A stretch of DNA of 64,000 bases from Lachnospiraceae bacterium (GTDB taxonomy: Bacteria; Bacillota; Clostridia; Lachnospirales; Lachnospiraceae), in assembly GCA_024692715.1 (NCBI GenBank), contig JAILMH010000003.1:1-64000 (forward strand). Direction: 5' to 3'. The notes beneath the pieces were generated by a model. The model searched no databases. It was not told where the DNA came from and saw nothing but the letters and a program-made list of their open reading frames with translations. This document shows positions 9,871 through 19,468 of the stretch, piece after piece. How positions within the stretch are numbered: position 1 is the first letter of the stretch; every line of letters begins with the position of its first letter. The translations under genes were made by a program, and so were the position numbers.

Positions 9871-10149
9871 TCATGCAAGTTCATCTATCTTTGCCATGAG
9901 TTTGTCAGCAAATGACTCACCCGACACATCATAAGTTCCGGCATCGATCTTTGCCTTCAGCGGAGCCGTTAAATCTTCTCTAACGTCCTGCGCATCAGCA
10001 ACAGCCTTTTTTGCTGTCTGCAGATCATGTCCAAATTCTGAAAGTTCCAAGGCATCTTTAGCAGATGAAGCAGCTGATGTACTGTTTACTTTATTAGTCT
10101 TCTGCTTTCCGTAAATCTGCATTACCTGATTATAAGCTTCTACACGCAT
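9871..10149 (-). CDS. flgM: Anti-sigma-28 factor FlgM
   Basis: 92 aa with ...VREDLTAPLKAKIDAGTYDVSGESFADKLMAKI FlgM signature. Confidence 0.9.
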   Translation of the reverse strand: MRVEAYNQVMQIYGKQKTNKVNSTSAASSAKDALELSEFGHDLQTAKKAVADAQDVREDLTAPLKAKIDAGTYDVSGESFADKLMAKIDELA

Positions 10150-10237
10150 ATCCGACTCCTCCTTTCTGACAGGATTTCATAAGTCTCCTCATTTAATCAA
10201 CAGCCTGGGCACTGCCGTTAAAATCTTTACACATTAC

Positions 10238-10264
10238 TTATCGGAGAATTATGTCTTTTCTTTA
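10238..10264 (-). promoter_or_regulatory. Sigma-28 (FliA/SigD) promoter upstream of flgM
   Basis: Minus strand TAAAGAAA-N11-TCCGATAA against TAAAGTTT-N11-GCCGATAA; spacing exact. Confidence 0.75.
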
Positions 10265-10566
10265 GTTCAATAAATGTAAAAAATTTTTAAGCTTCTGTGA
10301 AAAATTTAGGTAATTTTGTATACAATATTTTTCATTCATTTAACAATCTGTCGTGACTTTGTATATCATTTGCTTGTGTTACCCCTATTATCGGTATGAC
10401 TACTCGTTTTCTAAATCCATTTTATGCGATTTTATCACTTATTTAAGTTTTTTCAGATTTGTGCAATTGTTTGTTACATAGTTTTCATTCTCTCAAAACA
10501 CCTTTTGGGTATAGTCCTGGACTTAATTTTATTTTTGTGTGCGAAGCCTGACGAAATGCAGTTGTA

Positions 10567-10609
10567 CAAGTAAAAAAGGAATGATCCATCCGACCATTCC
10601 TCTTACTTG
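10567..10609 (-). terminator. Terminator downstream of nrdG
   Basis: CAAGTAA...GGAATG / CATTCC...TTACTTG imperfect stem with a T-run on the minus strand. Confidence 0.6.
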
Positions 10610-10616
10610 CCTGAAT

Positions 10617-11147
10617 TTAACGAAATTCTTCGTTCCAGACAGGACTATTTTCTCTCAATGAACTCTGCACATCAAGAATACGCTGATTGCTGCTTCCCCT
10701 AAACTTAAGCATAAGATTTTTCTTATCGAGATGAAATTCACCATCTACAAGGCAATCTATATTGCTGAGAAGTTCATTGGTATACTCTGTGTGACAGGCT
10801 TTATTTTCCGGATCTGTCAGTTCCTCAAAAGTATATCCGGAATATATCCAGATATTTTTTTCCGGAAGTTTCTCACGTATCCTCTTTATAAGATGAAGTA
10901 CATGCGGCTGATTTTCCGGCTCCATAGGTTCTCCGCCAAGACACGTAAACCCGGCAATGTAGTTTGGCTCAAGTGACCTCAGAATCTCATCCTCCAGGTC
11001 AGTGTTAAACTCCTCACCAAAGTCAAAGGACCATGTTTCAGGCTGAAAACAACCCTCGCAGTGGTGTCTGCAGCCTGAAACAAAAAGTGATGTTCTTACG
11101 CCCGGGCCATTGGCAATATCGCAGTATTTAATGTTTCCGTAGTTCAT
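10617..11147 (-). CDS. nrdG: Anaerobic ribonucleotide reductase activating protein
   Basis: NGPGVRTSLFVSGCRHHCEGCFQPETW radical-SAM NrdG motif. Confidence 0.96.
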   Translation of the reverse strand: MNYGNIKYCDIANGPGVRTSLFVSGCRHHCEGCFQPETWSFDFGEEFNTDLEDEILRSLEPNYIAGFTCLGGEPMEPENQPHVLHLIKRIREKLPEKNIWIYSGYTFEELTDPENKACHTEYTNELLSNIDCLVDGEFHLDKKNLMLKFRGSSNQRILDVQSSLRENSPVWNEEFR

Positions 11148-11162
11148 AAAACGCTCTGCTCC

Positions 11163-13334
11163 TTACAGGTGAAGAACTCTTTCCTTAATTTCCTGTGTAC
11201 GTCCCTGATTCCAGAACTGTGTTCCGATGTATCCGCATGTACGACGGGCAACATTCATCTTGTCCTGATTACGGTTGTGGCAACACGGGCACTCCCATAC
11301 AAGCTTTCCTGTCTCATCATCCTTTACGATCTGAATCTCTCCTTCATAACCGCATACCTGACAGTAATCACTCTTAGTATTAAGCTCAGCATACATGATA
11401 TTGTTGTAAATATACTGCATGACTGAAAGAACCGCATCGATGTTGTTGTTCATATTAGGAACTTCAACATAACTGATAGCTCCGCCCGGTGAAAGCTCCT
11501 GGAACTGAGACTCAAACTTAAGCTTGGCAAACGCATCGATATTCTCTGTTACGTGTACATGATAGCTGTTTGTGATGTAGTTCTTATCTGTAACGCCTTC
11601 AATGATTCCAAATCTTCTCTGAAGCTTCTTTGAGAACTCATAAGTAGTTGACTCAAGCGGTGTTCCATAAAGGCTGAAGCTGATATTTGTCTCTTCCTTC
11701 CACTCGTTACACTTATCATTGAGGTGCTGCATTACTTCGAGAGCGAATGATGTACCCGGCTCCTGAGTATGTGAGCATCCCTTCATATAACGTGTCATCT
11801 CGCAGATACCGGCGTATCCGAGAGAGATTGTTGAGTAGTTATTGAAAAGCATCTTATCAATAGTTTCACCCTTCTTGAGACGTGCAAGCGCACCATACTG
11901 CCAAAGAAGAGGTGCAACGTCTGAAGGTGTTCCGATAAGTCTCTCATGGCGGCACATAAGAGCTCTCTTACAAAGATCAAGCCTTTCATCAAGGATCTTC
12001 CAGAATTTATCCTCGTCTCTGCCTGATGAACATGCAACATCTACAAGATTGATAGTGCAGACACCCTGATTGAATCTTCCGTAGTATTTATGCTTTCCGT
12101 TCTCTCCAAGGCCTTCTTTATCCGGTGTAAGGAAGCTTCTGCATCCCATACATGGATATACATCGCCCTTGAGCTCTTTCATGATCTTCGCAGAGATGTA
12201 GTCAGGAACCATACGCTTTGCAGTACACTTGGCTGCAAGCTCTGTAAGGTACCAGTACTTTGAACCCTCTGTGACATTATCTTCATCAAGAACATAGATA
12301 AGCTTAGGGAATGCAGGTGTGATAAATACACCCTTTTCGTTCTTAACACCGGTCATTCTCTGCTTAAGCATTTCCTCGATAACGAGTGCAAGGTCTTCTC
12401 TTGTCTGACCTTCAGGCACTTCATCAAGATACATAAATACTGTAACGAACGGAGCCTGTCCATTTGTTGTCATCAGTGTGATGACCTGATACTGGATCAC
12501 CTGTACTCCATCCTTGATCTCTTTTCTTACTCTCATTTCAGCAATAGCATTGATCTGCTCATCTGTTGCTGAAATATTCTCTGCCTCAAGCTCTTTTCTT
12601 ACTGCTTTACGATAATTCTGACGGCTTACATCTACGAAAGGTACAAGATGTGACAGTGTGATAGACTGTCCGCCGTACTGTGAACTTGCAACCTGCGCAA
12701 TGATCTGTGTCGCAATGTTGCAGGCTGTTCTAAAGGAATGTGGCTTCTCGATAAGTGTCTCTGAAATAACTGTACCGTTCTGAAGCATGTCCTCAAGATT
12801 AACCAGATCGCAGTTATGAATCTGCTGTGATACGTAGTCGAGATCATGTACGTGAATGATCCCCTTGTCATTCGCATCCATGATATCTGCAGGCATGAAG
12901 AAACGACGTGCAAGATCCTTTGAAACCTCTCCGGCCATATAATCTCTCTGAGTTGAAGCAAGTACAGGGTTCTTGTTTGAATTTTCCTGCTTTACATCCT
13001 CATTTTTGAAGCTTATAAGAGAGAGAATTTTATCATCAGTAGTGTTGGACTTACGCACAAGCGCTCTCTTATAGCGGTATGTGATGTACTTTCTGGCAAG
13101 TTCGTATTTTCCTGCCTTCATGATCTCGTCTTCTACCTGATCCTGAATCTCTTCCACGTTCATGGCTCTGGTCATTTCATTGCAGTGATCTTCAACATGA
13201 TTCTCGAGAACTCTGATCTCTTCCTCAGTCATTCTTGACCCTTCGGTCACTTCTCTGTTAGCCTTGAGAACTGCCGCAACGATCTTCTCACCGTCGAATT
13301 CGACTTCTTCGCCATTTCGCTTGATAATGTTCAT
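11163..13334 (-). CDS. nrdD: Anaerobic ribonucleoside-triphosphate reductase
   Basis: N-terminal ATP-cone, C-terminal CQVCGYEG...CPCCHNRN zinc site and RRTCGYIG glycyl-radical motif. Confidence 0.97.
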   Translation of the reverse strand: MNIIKRNGEEVEFDGEKIVAAVLKANREVTEGSRMTEEEIRVLENHVEDHCNEMTRAMNVEEIQDQVEDEIMKAGKYELARKYITYRYKRALVRKSNTTDDKILSLISFKNEDVKQENSNKNPVLASTQRDYMAGEVSKDLARRFFMPADIMDANDKGIIHVHDLDYVSQQIHNCDLVNLEDMLQNGTVISETLIEKPHSFRTACNIATQIIAQVASSQYGGQSITLSHLVPFVDVSRQNYRKAVRKELEAENISATDEQINAIAEMRVRKEIKDGVQVIQYQVITLMTTNGQAPFVTVFMYLDEVPEGQTREDLALVIEEMLKQRMTGVKNEKGVFITPAFPKLIYVLDEDNVTEGSKYWYLTELAAKCTAKRMVPDYISAKIMKELKGDVYPCMGCRSFLTPDKEGLGENGKHKYYGRFNQGVCTINLVDVACSSGRDEDKFWKILDERLDLCKRALMCRHERLIGTPSDVAPLLWQYGALARLKKGETIDKMLFNNYSTISLGYAGICEMTRYMKGCSHTQEPGTSFALEVMQHLNDKCNEWKEETNISFSLYGTPLESTTYEFSKKLQRRFGIIEGVTDKNYITNSYHVHVTENIDAFAKLKFESQFQELSPGGAISYVEVPNMNNNIDAVLSVMQYIYNNIMYAELNTKSDYCQVCGYEGEIQIVKDDETGKLVWECPCCHNRNQDKMNVARRTCGYIGTQFWNQGRTQEIKERVLHL

Positions 13335-13425
13335 GTTTTCCCTCGTCTCCTATTACATAATTTTCTAAGCGCAGAACGTCCTTTCTGCCACTTTGTTACC
13401 AGTAAAGTTTCTGCAGGCAGTACAC

Positions 13426-13445
13426 AAGCCGGCAAAAGCCGGCTT
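13426..13445 (-). promoter_or_regulatory. Hairpin in the nrdD 5' leader
   Basis: Perfect 8 bp inverted repeat AAGCCGGC-AAAA-GCCGGCTT about 90 nt upstream of the nrdD ATG. Confidence 0.5.
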
Positions 13446-13448
13446 ACT

Positions 13449-13496
13449 ACACTAAATATTGTATGCACATGTCAAAAGCTTTACTAAATATTGCGT
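13449..13496 (-). promoter_or_regulatory. Tandem NrdR boxes upstream of nrdDG
   Basis: ACACTAAATATTGTAT (13449-13464) and TTACTAAATATTGCGT (13481-13496), 32 bp start to start; both fit acaCwAtATaTwGtgt closely. Confidence 0.78.
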
Positions 13497-13551
13497 ATTT
13501 ATAATAACTCAATATCTGCATGTTGTGAAGTGGTCAATTTTAACAAAAAAT

Positions 13552-13613
13552 AAAATAAGCGTCATTGAATCTTCTACTTGATTTTTTCAAAATGATTCAA
13601 AGACGCTTATTTT
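13552..13613 (-). terminator. Terminator downstream of the type III glutamine synthetase gene
   Basis: AAAATAAGCGTCATTGAATC ... GATTCAAAGACGCTTATTTT long inverted repeat; T-rich on the minus strand. Confidence 0.75.
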
Positions 13614-13649
13614 TACTGACTTAGAACAATTGCACTAACCCCTTATAAT

Positions 13650-15773
13650 TTATACTTCAAAAAGAAGATCACCATATGAAGGCATCGGCCAATAGTCTTT
13701 ATCAACGATCATCTCAAGACGATCTATAGGTGCGCGAAGAGCCGCCATATCTGCCTTTACCACATCTCTGCAGAACTCAGCACTCTCTCTTACATCACCT
13801 TTGCTCACTGCCTCGGCATCATCATCAATAAGCTTCTGAAGGGCATTCTTTGCCTCTATCGTAAGGTCTGTTACTTCATAGAGAATTTCCTTTGCTGCTG
13901 TATCATCAGCACCTGCATCTCTAAGCTCCTTAACAGTTTCAGCAAGCACCTTTGAGTACTTGAGACATGAAGGAATAAGCGACTTTGAAGCCATATCGAT
14001 CATTGTTCTCGCTTCGATATTTACCTCTTTCGCATAGCCCTCATACTTGATCTCCTGACGAGACTCAAGTTCTTCTTTGGTAAAAATGCCGAATTTTTCA
14101 AACAGCTTAATTGATTTTTCAGAAGTAAGGCATTCATATGCATCAACCGATGACTTAAGATTTGGAAGGCCACGTCTTTCAGCCTCCTCGATCCATTCAT
14201 CAGAGTATCCGTTTCCGTTGAATACTATTCTCTGATGCTCTGTCGCATACTTCTTAATGAGGTTGTGTACTTCAATATCGAAGTTCTCAGCCTTTTCAAG
14301 TACATCGCTGGCTTCAGCAAATGCCTCGGCTACGATGGTATTAAGAATAATGTTCGGCGGAGCGATAGATTCACTTGAGCCGACCATTCTGAATTCAAAT
14401 TTATTTCCTGTAAATGCAAATGGTGAAGTACGGTTACGATCTGTGGCATCCTTCATGAAATCCGGAAGGGTACGCACACCTGTCTCCATCTTCTCACCCT
14501 GCTTTGAGCTTGTAGCCATACCGGTCGATATGAGCTGTGAAAGCACATCCTGAAGCTGCTCACCGACAAAAGCAGAAACAACTGCCGGCGGTGCCTCGTT
14601 TGCACCAAGTCTGTAGTCATTGCCAACAGAAGCTGCTGACTCACGAAGAAGATCTGCGTGCTCGTCCACTGCCTTTAAGATACATGTCAGAACAAGGAGG
14701 AACTGTACGTTGTCGTGAGGTGTATCTCCAGGCTCGAGAAGGTTGATACCGTCATCAGTAACGATGCTCCAGTTATCATGCTTACCTGAGCCGTTAACTC
14801 CGGCAAATGGCTTTTCATGGAGAAGGCAGGTCATTCCCTGACGTTCTGCTACTTTCTTCATTACCTCCATGGTAAGCTGGTTTGCATCAACTGCAACGTT
14901 ACAATCTGAGTAGATCGGTGCAAGCTCATGCTGTCCCGGTGCAACCTCGTTATGCTGAGTCTTTGCCGGAATTCCGAGCTTCCAGAGCTCTTCGTTGAGC
15001 ACCTTCATAAATGCTGCAACTCTTTCTCTTATAACACCAAAATACTGGTCATCAAGCTCCTGACCCTTTGGAGGCATAGCTCCGAAGAGGGTGTGGCCTG
15101 TATAAATAAGGTCTTTTCTCTGCAGGAAACGTTCGCGGTCCACAAGGAAGTACTCCTGCTCCGCTCCGACTGATGGCTTTACACTCTTTGAAGTAGTATT
15201 GCCAAAAAGTCGTATAAGTCTAAGTGTCTGGGTATTAAGAGCCTCCATAGAGCGAAGAAGAGGCGTCTTCATATCCAGTGATTCACCTGTGTAAGAGCAG
15301 AATGCTGTCGGAATGCAGAGAATAGCTCCCGCTGCATCGTGTCTTACAAAAGCCGGAGAAGTGCAGTCCCATGCCGTATATCCTCTGGCTTCAAAGGTTG
15401 ATCTGATTCCGCCTGACGGGAAGGAAGAGGCATCAGGCTCACTCTTTATGAGCTCTTTACCGGAGAACTCAAGTATAACCGTTCCATCCTTTCTCACAGG
15501 AGAGATAAATGAGTCATGCTTCTCTGCTGTAATACCTGTAAGGGGCTGAAACCAGTGTGTATAGTGAGTTGCGCCTCTCTCAATAGCCCATTCCTTCATT
15601 GCATGCGCAACGACATCCGCAAGATCCGGGGCAAGTTCTTTGCCCTCATCGATCGTGCGGCGAAGCTCTTTGTAATACTTCTTCGGAAGTCGTTCTCTCA
15701 TCACGGTGTCATTAAATACATCTTCGCCAAAAATCTCAGCGATGTTGACGTTTTCGCTCATGTGTTCCTCCAT
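13650..15773 (-). CDS. glnN: Type III glutamine synthetase
   Basis: 707 aa; QEYFLVDR, KTQHNEVAPGQHELAPIY, HEKPFAGVNGSGKHDNWS and the EFRMVGSS block are typical of GSIII. Confidence 0.95.
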   Translation of the reverse strand: MEEHMSENVNIAEIFGEDVFNDTVMRERLPKKYYKELRRTIDEGKELAPDLADVVAHAMKEWAIERGATHYTHWFQPLTGITAEKHDSFISPVRKDGTVILEFSGKELIKSEPDASSFPSGGIRSTFEARGYTAWDCTSPAFVRHDAAGAILCIPTAFCSYTGESLDMKTPLLRSMEALNTQTLRLIRLFGNTTSKSVKPSVGAEQEYFLVDRERFLQRKDLIYTGHTLFGAMPPKGQELDDQYFGVIRERVAAFMKVLNEELWKLGIPAKTQHNEVAPGQHELAPIYSDCNVAVDANQLTMEVMKKVAERQGMTCLLHEKPFAGVNGSGKHDNWSIVTDDGINLLEPGDTPHDNVQFLLVLTCILKAVDEHADLLRESAASVGNDYRLGANEAPPAVVSAFVGEQLQDVLSQLISTGMATSSKQGEKMETGVRTLPDFMKDATDRNRTSPFAFTGNKFEFRMVGSSESIAPPNIILNTIVAEAFAEASDVLEKAENFDIEVHNLIKKYATEHQRIVFNGNGYSDEWIEEAERRGLPNLKSSVDAYECLTSEKSIKLFEKFGIFTKEELESRQEIKYEGYAKEVNIEARTMIDMASKSLIPSCLKYSKVLAETVKELRDAGADDTAAKEILYEVTDLTIEAKNALQKLIDDDAEAVSKGDVRESAEFCRDVVKADMAALRAPIDRLEMIVDKDYWPMPSYGDLLFEV

Positions 15774-15856
15774 AAAAAGACCTATATGAATTTATTTAAT
15801 TACCGTACCGATTATAAAACAATATTTTGTATACGTCCACACAAAAGTTTACTACA

Positions 15857-16783
15857 CTAAAGTCTTATCCAACCGTCTATATGTTTGATATCACTGTCTT
15901 TATCAGAAATATAGCTCTTTGGATAAACAACTATTGCGTTTTCGTTATCATTCAAAAGTCCGGCCCATTCCGAGAACGTAGAATTGGCCGTGATATTGTG
16001 TCGGCACCTGCTCATGAGCAGCATATCGATATAACTTTTATCATCATCATTTCCCGTAACGATACGTTTATTTTCAAGCCAGCCGAAATTCTCTTCCAGA
16101 AATTCCTTATCATCTGAAAAAAGAAAATATCTGGGATTTTCGACTCTGCTCTCAATAAGCTCCACCGCTTTTTTATAATACTCCATCGGCATACTTAAAA
16201 AGCCCTGTTCTGCCCCTGTAGTAAGGTAATCACCTCTCCTTACGTGGATAGATACCGAGCTGCACGAGCTGATGTCTTTTAAGATATCATCATTTTCATC
16301 TCCGATGGAATGCAGATCAAAGCTCAGCGCTTTCCTCAGTTCCTTAAGATTGTCCTTATAGTAATCTTCTTTCAGAAAATAGCCTGTGATATACACGTTC
16401 TTCGAACAGTCTATATTATCGACTTTCTCCTTGAGTACATCCTCGTCTTCACGTCCTGTTTCGCTGATGCGCTGCTTTTCAAAATGTTTTCCGGCAAACA
16501 GTCTTACGATCCGGTTTATATACCTCACCTTTTCACTGGTCTGTGGAAAAACTCCCGAGCATTTGAAAGCTTCAAGCTCACTGGCCTCCTCAAAGACAAA
16601 GTCTTTGTTGTCAACTCTCTTAAAAAGCTTATTCAGCTCAAAGCCCTGATGGGCATCATTCCATTTATACCAGCTTGTATCAGCCAACACCTTCGTTTCC
16701 GGATATTTTTTCCGAAGATATGTATAAAAGGCATACTGAAACATCTGATTTCCTAATCCGCTTGTAAATCTGAGAACAATCAT
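15857..16783 (-). CDS. GT11-family alpha-1,2-fucosyltransferase-like glycosyltransferase
   Basis: MIVLRFTSGLGNQMFQYAFYTYLRKK and SIHVRRGDY motifs of GT11. Confidence 0.88.
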   Translation of the reverse strand: MIVLRFTSGLGNQMFQYAFYTYLRKKYPETKVLADTSWYKWNDAHQGFELNKLFKRVDNKDFVFEEASELEAFKCSGVFPQTSEKVRYINRIVRLFAGKHFEKQRISETGREDEDVLKEKVDNIDCSKNVYITGYFLKEDYYKDNLKELRKALSFDLHSIGDENDDILKDISSCSSVSIHVRRGDYLTTGAEQGFLSMPMEYYKKAVELIESRVENPRYFLFSDDKEFLEENFGWLENKRIVTGNDDDKSYIDMLLMSRCRHNITANSTFSEWAGLLNDNENAIVVYPKSYISDKDSDIKHIDGWIRL

Positions 16784-17703
16784 CTTTTTCTGACCTTTCC
16801 AAATTTAACGTGCAGGATATAGAACCCGAAGCATTTAGAAAACATGCTCCATGTACGTGCCGAAGGGTGCTTAAGCCAGAGTCCCGCTGCATTTTTGAAT
16901 CTTCCAAGCGCCTGTCCTATCTCGTAATCCGTAAGACCGGCATTTTTTTCGATCCATTTCATAAGGCTGCATTTATACTCGAATTCTTCTACCATGGTAT
17001 CCCTTTTAAGCTTGATGGAATTCCATGTACCTCCGCCCTGCTTTCTTATAACGCGGTGCGCCGCCATGACATCATCAAATCGATATATCTTTCCCTGCAG
17101 CAAAAGGAAGGTAAAGATCACCTCATCATCTATGAAATCATGAGCACGGTAGAGGATCGAATAGTCCATTTTTCCGTTTTTATAAAAATTACGGCAGACA
17201 TTCGATGCTGTCTGTCCCGGCCATTCTCCCCGCCTTTCCCAGTTCTCGTAGGTATAATCTCCGCTCCATGAATAGAGCTTTTCCTTCTGTTCATCACTCG
17301 AGGGATCACCGTTCTCATCGATTATGCAGAAAGAGTGTGTGGTTCCCATGTAATCCGGATGTGTATCAAGGAAATCAACCTGTTTCTGAAGCTTTGTATC
17401 ATCATTCCAGTAATCGTCTCCTTCAAGATACGCAAGGTATTCGCCCTCTGCCTCCATTGATGTCAGGTAGACATTGAGTGTAGGGCGTCCAAGATTCTTT
17501 TCTCGAAGCAGCAGCCTGAATTTCCCCGGATTTTTCATGGAATATTCTCTCAGTATGTCCTGGGTTCCATCTGTCGAGCAGTCGTCTCCGACAACTATCT
17601 CGTAGTCAAAATCTGTTTTCTGCATCAGAATTCCATCCAATGCTTTTCTTACATACTTTGCATGATTGTAGGTGATCAGAATCACCGAAAGTTTTGGTTT
17701 CAT
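16780..17703 (-). CDS. Family 2 glycosyltransferase
   Basis: KLSVILITYNHAKYVRKALDGIL...VVGDDCSTDGT; 4 nt overlap with the downstream gene. Confidence 0.88.
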   Translation of the reverse strand: MKPKLSVILITYNHAKYVRKALDGILMQKTDFDYEIVVGDDCSTDGTQDILREYSMKNPGKFRLLLREKNLGRPTLNVYLTSMEAEGEYLAYLEGDDYWNDDTKLQKQVDFLDTHPDYMGTTHSFCIIDENGDPSSDEQKEKLYSWSGDYTYENWERRGEWPGQTASNVCRNFYKNGKMDYSILYRAHDFIDDEVIFTFLLLQGKIYRFDDVMAAHRVIRKQGGGTWNSIKLKRDTMVEEFEYKCSLMKWIEKNAGLTDYEIGQALGRFKNAAGLWLKHPSARTWSMFSKCFGFYILHVKFGKVRKR

Positions 17704-17713
17704 TTTTCCTCTT

Positions 17714-19468
17714 TCACGCCTGTATGGTCGCAGGATCTACAGCATTTACCGTTCCATTTTCAACCCTAAAGATATACTCACAGTTTTTGATAGTCGTTAA
17801 TCGATGAGCGATTATGAGCAGTGTCTTCTTTCCGTGAAGCCTCTCTATAGCCTCCATGACCGCCTTTTCTGTTTCATTGTCAAGTGCACTGGTCGCCTCA
17901 TCAAGAACAAGTATCTCGGGGTTTCCATAGAGCGCTCTGGCGATACCGATCCTCTGGCGCTGTCCTCCGGAAAGTCTCACGCCACGCTCTCCAACCTCTG
18001 TATCAAGTCCCTCAGGAAGTGAGCGGACAAAATCTGCAAGCTGAGCCTCTTCAAGTGCGCTCCATACCTGTGCTTCATCTATTTTGTCCTTATCTATTCC
18101 AAAAGCGACATTACTTCTTATGCTCTCATCCGCAAGAAAGATAGCCTGTGGAATATAGGCAAGTTTCTCCGCCCATCTGAGCGGATTTTCATGAACATTC
18201 ATGCTTCCGTACTTAACACAGCCGCTTCTTGGGAAAAGAATTCCAAGAATGACATCCGCCATTGTCGATTTACCTGCACCACTAGGGCCTATAAGTCCTA
18301 TAGATGCGCCAAGCGGTATATCAAAGCTTACATTTTTCAAGACATCTTCATCTGTCTTAGGGTAACGATATACCAGATTTTCTACACTTATCTTATCCGG
18401 CTTTTCTTCAAGCTCTCCCTGATGCGCATCTGTGATCTCCACATCCACCATATCCTCAGTTTCTCTGAGATCATGATAGATAAGGTCTATCGAAGGCTTA
18501 AGAAATGTTATTCCGTTAAGATAATTACTGATCTTTCCGACTGACGGCAGAAGCTTGAAAGCCGCAACTGCAAAGGCGGCAAGCTGCGGAAGTATGCTGT
18601 TCAAGTCTGTGCCTGTACGAAGCTTGAATACCAGCACGAGCATAATTCCTGTAATGCAGACCGTCTCTATCAGATACTTCGGAACCTGTCCAAAGAAATT
18701 TGTGTTTATCAGTGCTGTCATCTTTTTATCACCGCAGTTTGTAAATTCCTTTACAAAGTATTTCTCACGATGAAGGATCTTAATATCCTTTACTGCTCCA
18801 AGAGCCTGATTGATAGCCTGATGCATCTTTCCGTCATACTTCTGATTCTGCTGCCCGTAAGCTCTGACTCTCTTACGCGTAAGCACACTGTAAAGTCCCA
18901 CACATACAAGCAGTATCACAGCCATTGTTATCGACATCACCGGATCACTGAAAAGCAGATACAGCGCGAGCATCATTGAAAGAAGGATCTCCGATGCAAC
19001 ATTCAGTACCGAAAGGATAAGCTGAAAAAGTCTGTCTGTATCCAGCATGATGTTTCTTATCATCTCTGAGGTATTATGATCGAGATGATAGGTATATGGT
19101 TTTTTAAGATAGCAGTCGACAAGCCTGCTCGCGCATTTAAGCTGATTTTTATAGATAAAAGAATACTGAAAATAGTACATAAGCGTAAGATACAGATTCT
19201 TTAAGAAGTAAATTGCGATTATCACAAATACAAGAAAAACAAAGAAATCTGTCACTGAATGCATACCGCACAATGTATATATTTCGTGAAGTATTCCGGG
19301 CTCATCCACAACTTCCGGCTTTGAAATGAGATTGATGAGCGGCATTATGAGCGATACGCCCACAAGCTCAAGCATAGCACCTATGAAGATTGCAAACATA
19401 AGCTGTATCATACGGTGTTTCTGTTTTTTGTCGAATATATAGTTTAATTTGTGTAAAATGTCATTCAT
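17714..19468 (-). CDS. ABC transporter with fused permease and ATPase, PglK/MsbA-like glycolipid flippase
   Basis: N-terminal membrane domain; Walker A GPSGAGKST, signature LSGGQRQRIGIARAL, Walker B ILVLDEATSALD. Confidence 0.85.
   Translation of the reverse strand: MNDILHKLNYIFDKKQKHRMIQLMFAIFIGAMLELVGVSLIMPLINLISKPEVVDEPGILHEIYTLCGMHSVTDFFVFLVFVIIAIYFLKNLYLTLMYYFQYSFIYKNQLKCASRLVDCYLKKPYTYHLDHNTSEMIRNIMLDTDRLFQLILSVLNVASEILLSMMLALYLLFSDPVMSITMAVILLVCVGLYSVLTRKRVRAYGQQNQKYDGKMHQAINQALGAVKDIKILHREKYFVKEFTNCGDKKMTALINTNFFGQVPKYLIETVCITGIMLVLVFKLRTGTDLNSILPQLAAFAVAAFKLLPSVGKISNYLNGITFLKPSIDLIYHDLRETEDMVDVEITDAHQGELEEKPDKISVENLVYRYPKTDEDVLKNVSFDIPLGASIGLIGPSGAGKSTMADVILGILFPRSGCVKYGSMNVHENPLRWAEKLAYIPQAIFLADESIRSNVAFGIDKDKIDEAQVWSALEEAQLADFVRSLPEGLDTEVGERGVRLSGGQRQRIGIARALYGNPEILVLDEATSALDNETEKAVMEAIERLHGKKTLLIIAHRLTTIKNCEYIFRVENGTVNAVDPATIQA

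Noticed and set aside
11195-12069. Plus-strand ORFs inside nrdD (11195-11377, 11842-12069)
   Set aside because: Antisense shadow ORFs with no family signal.
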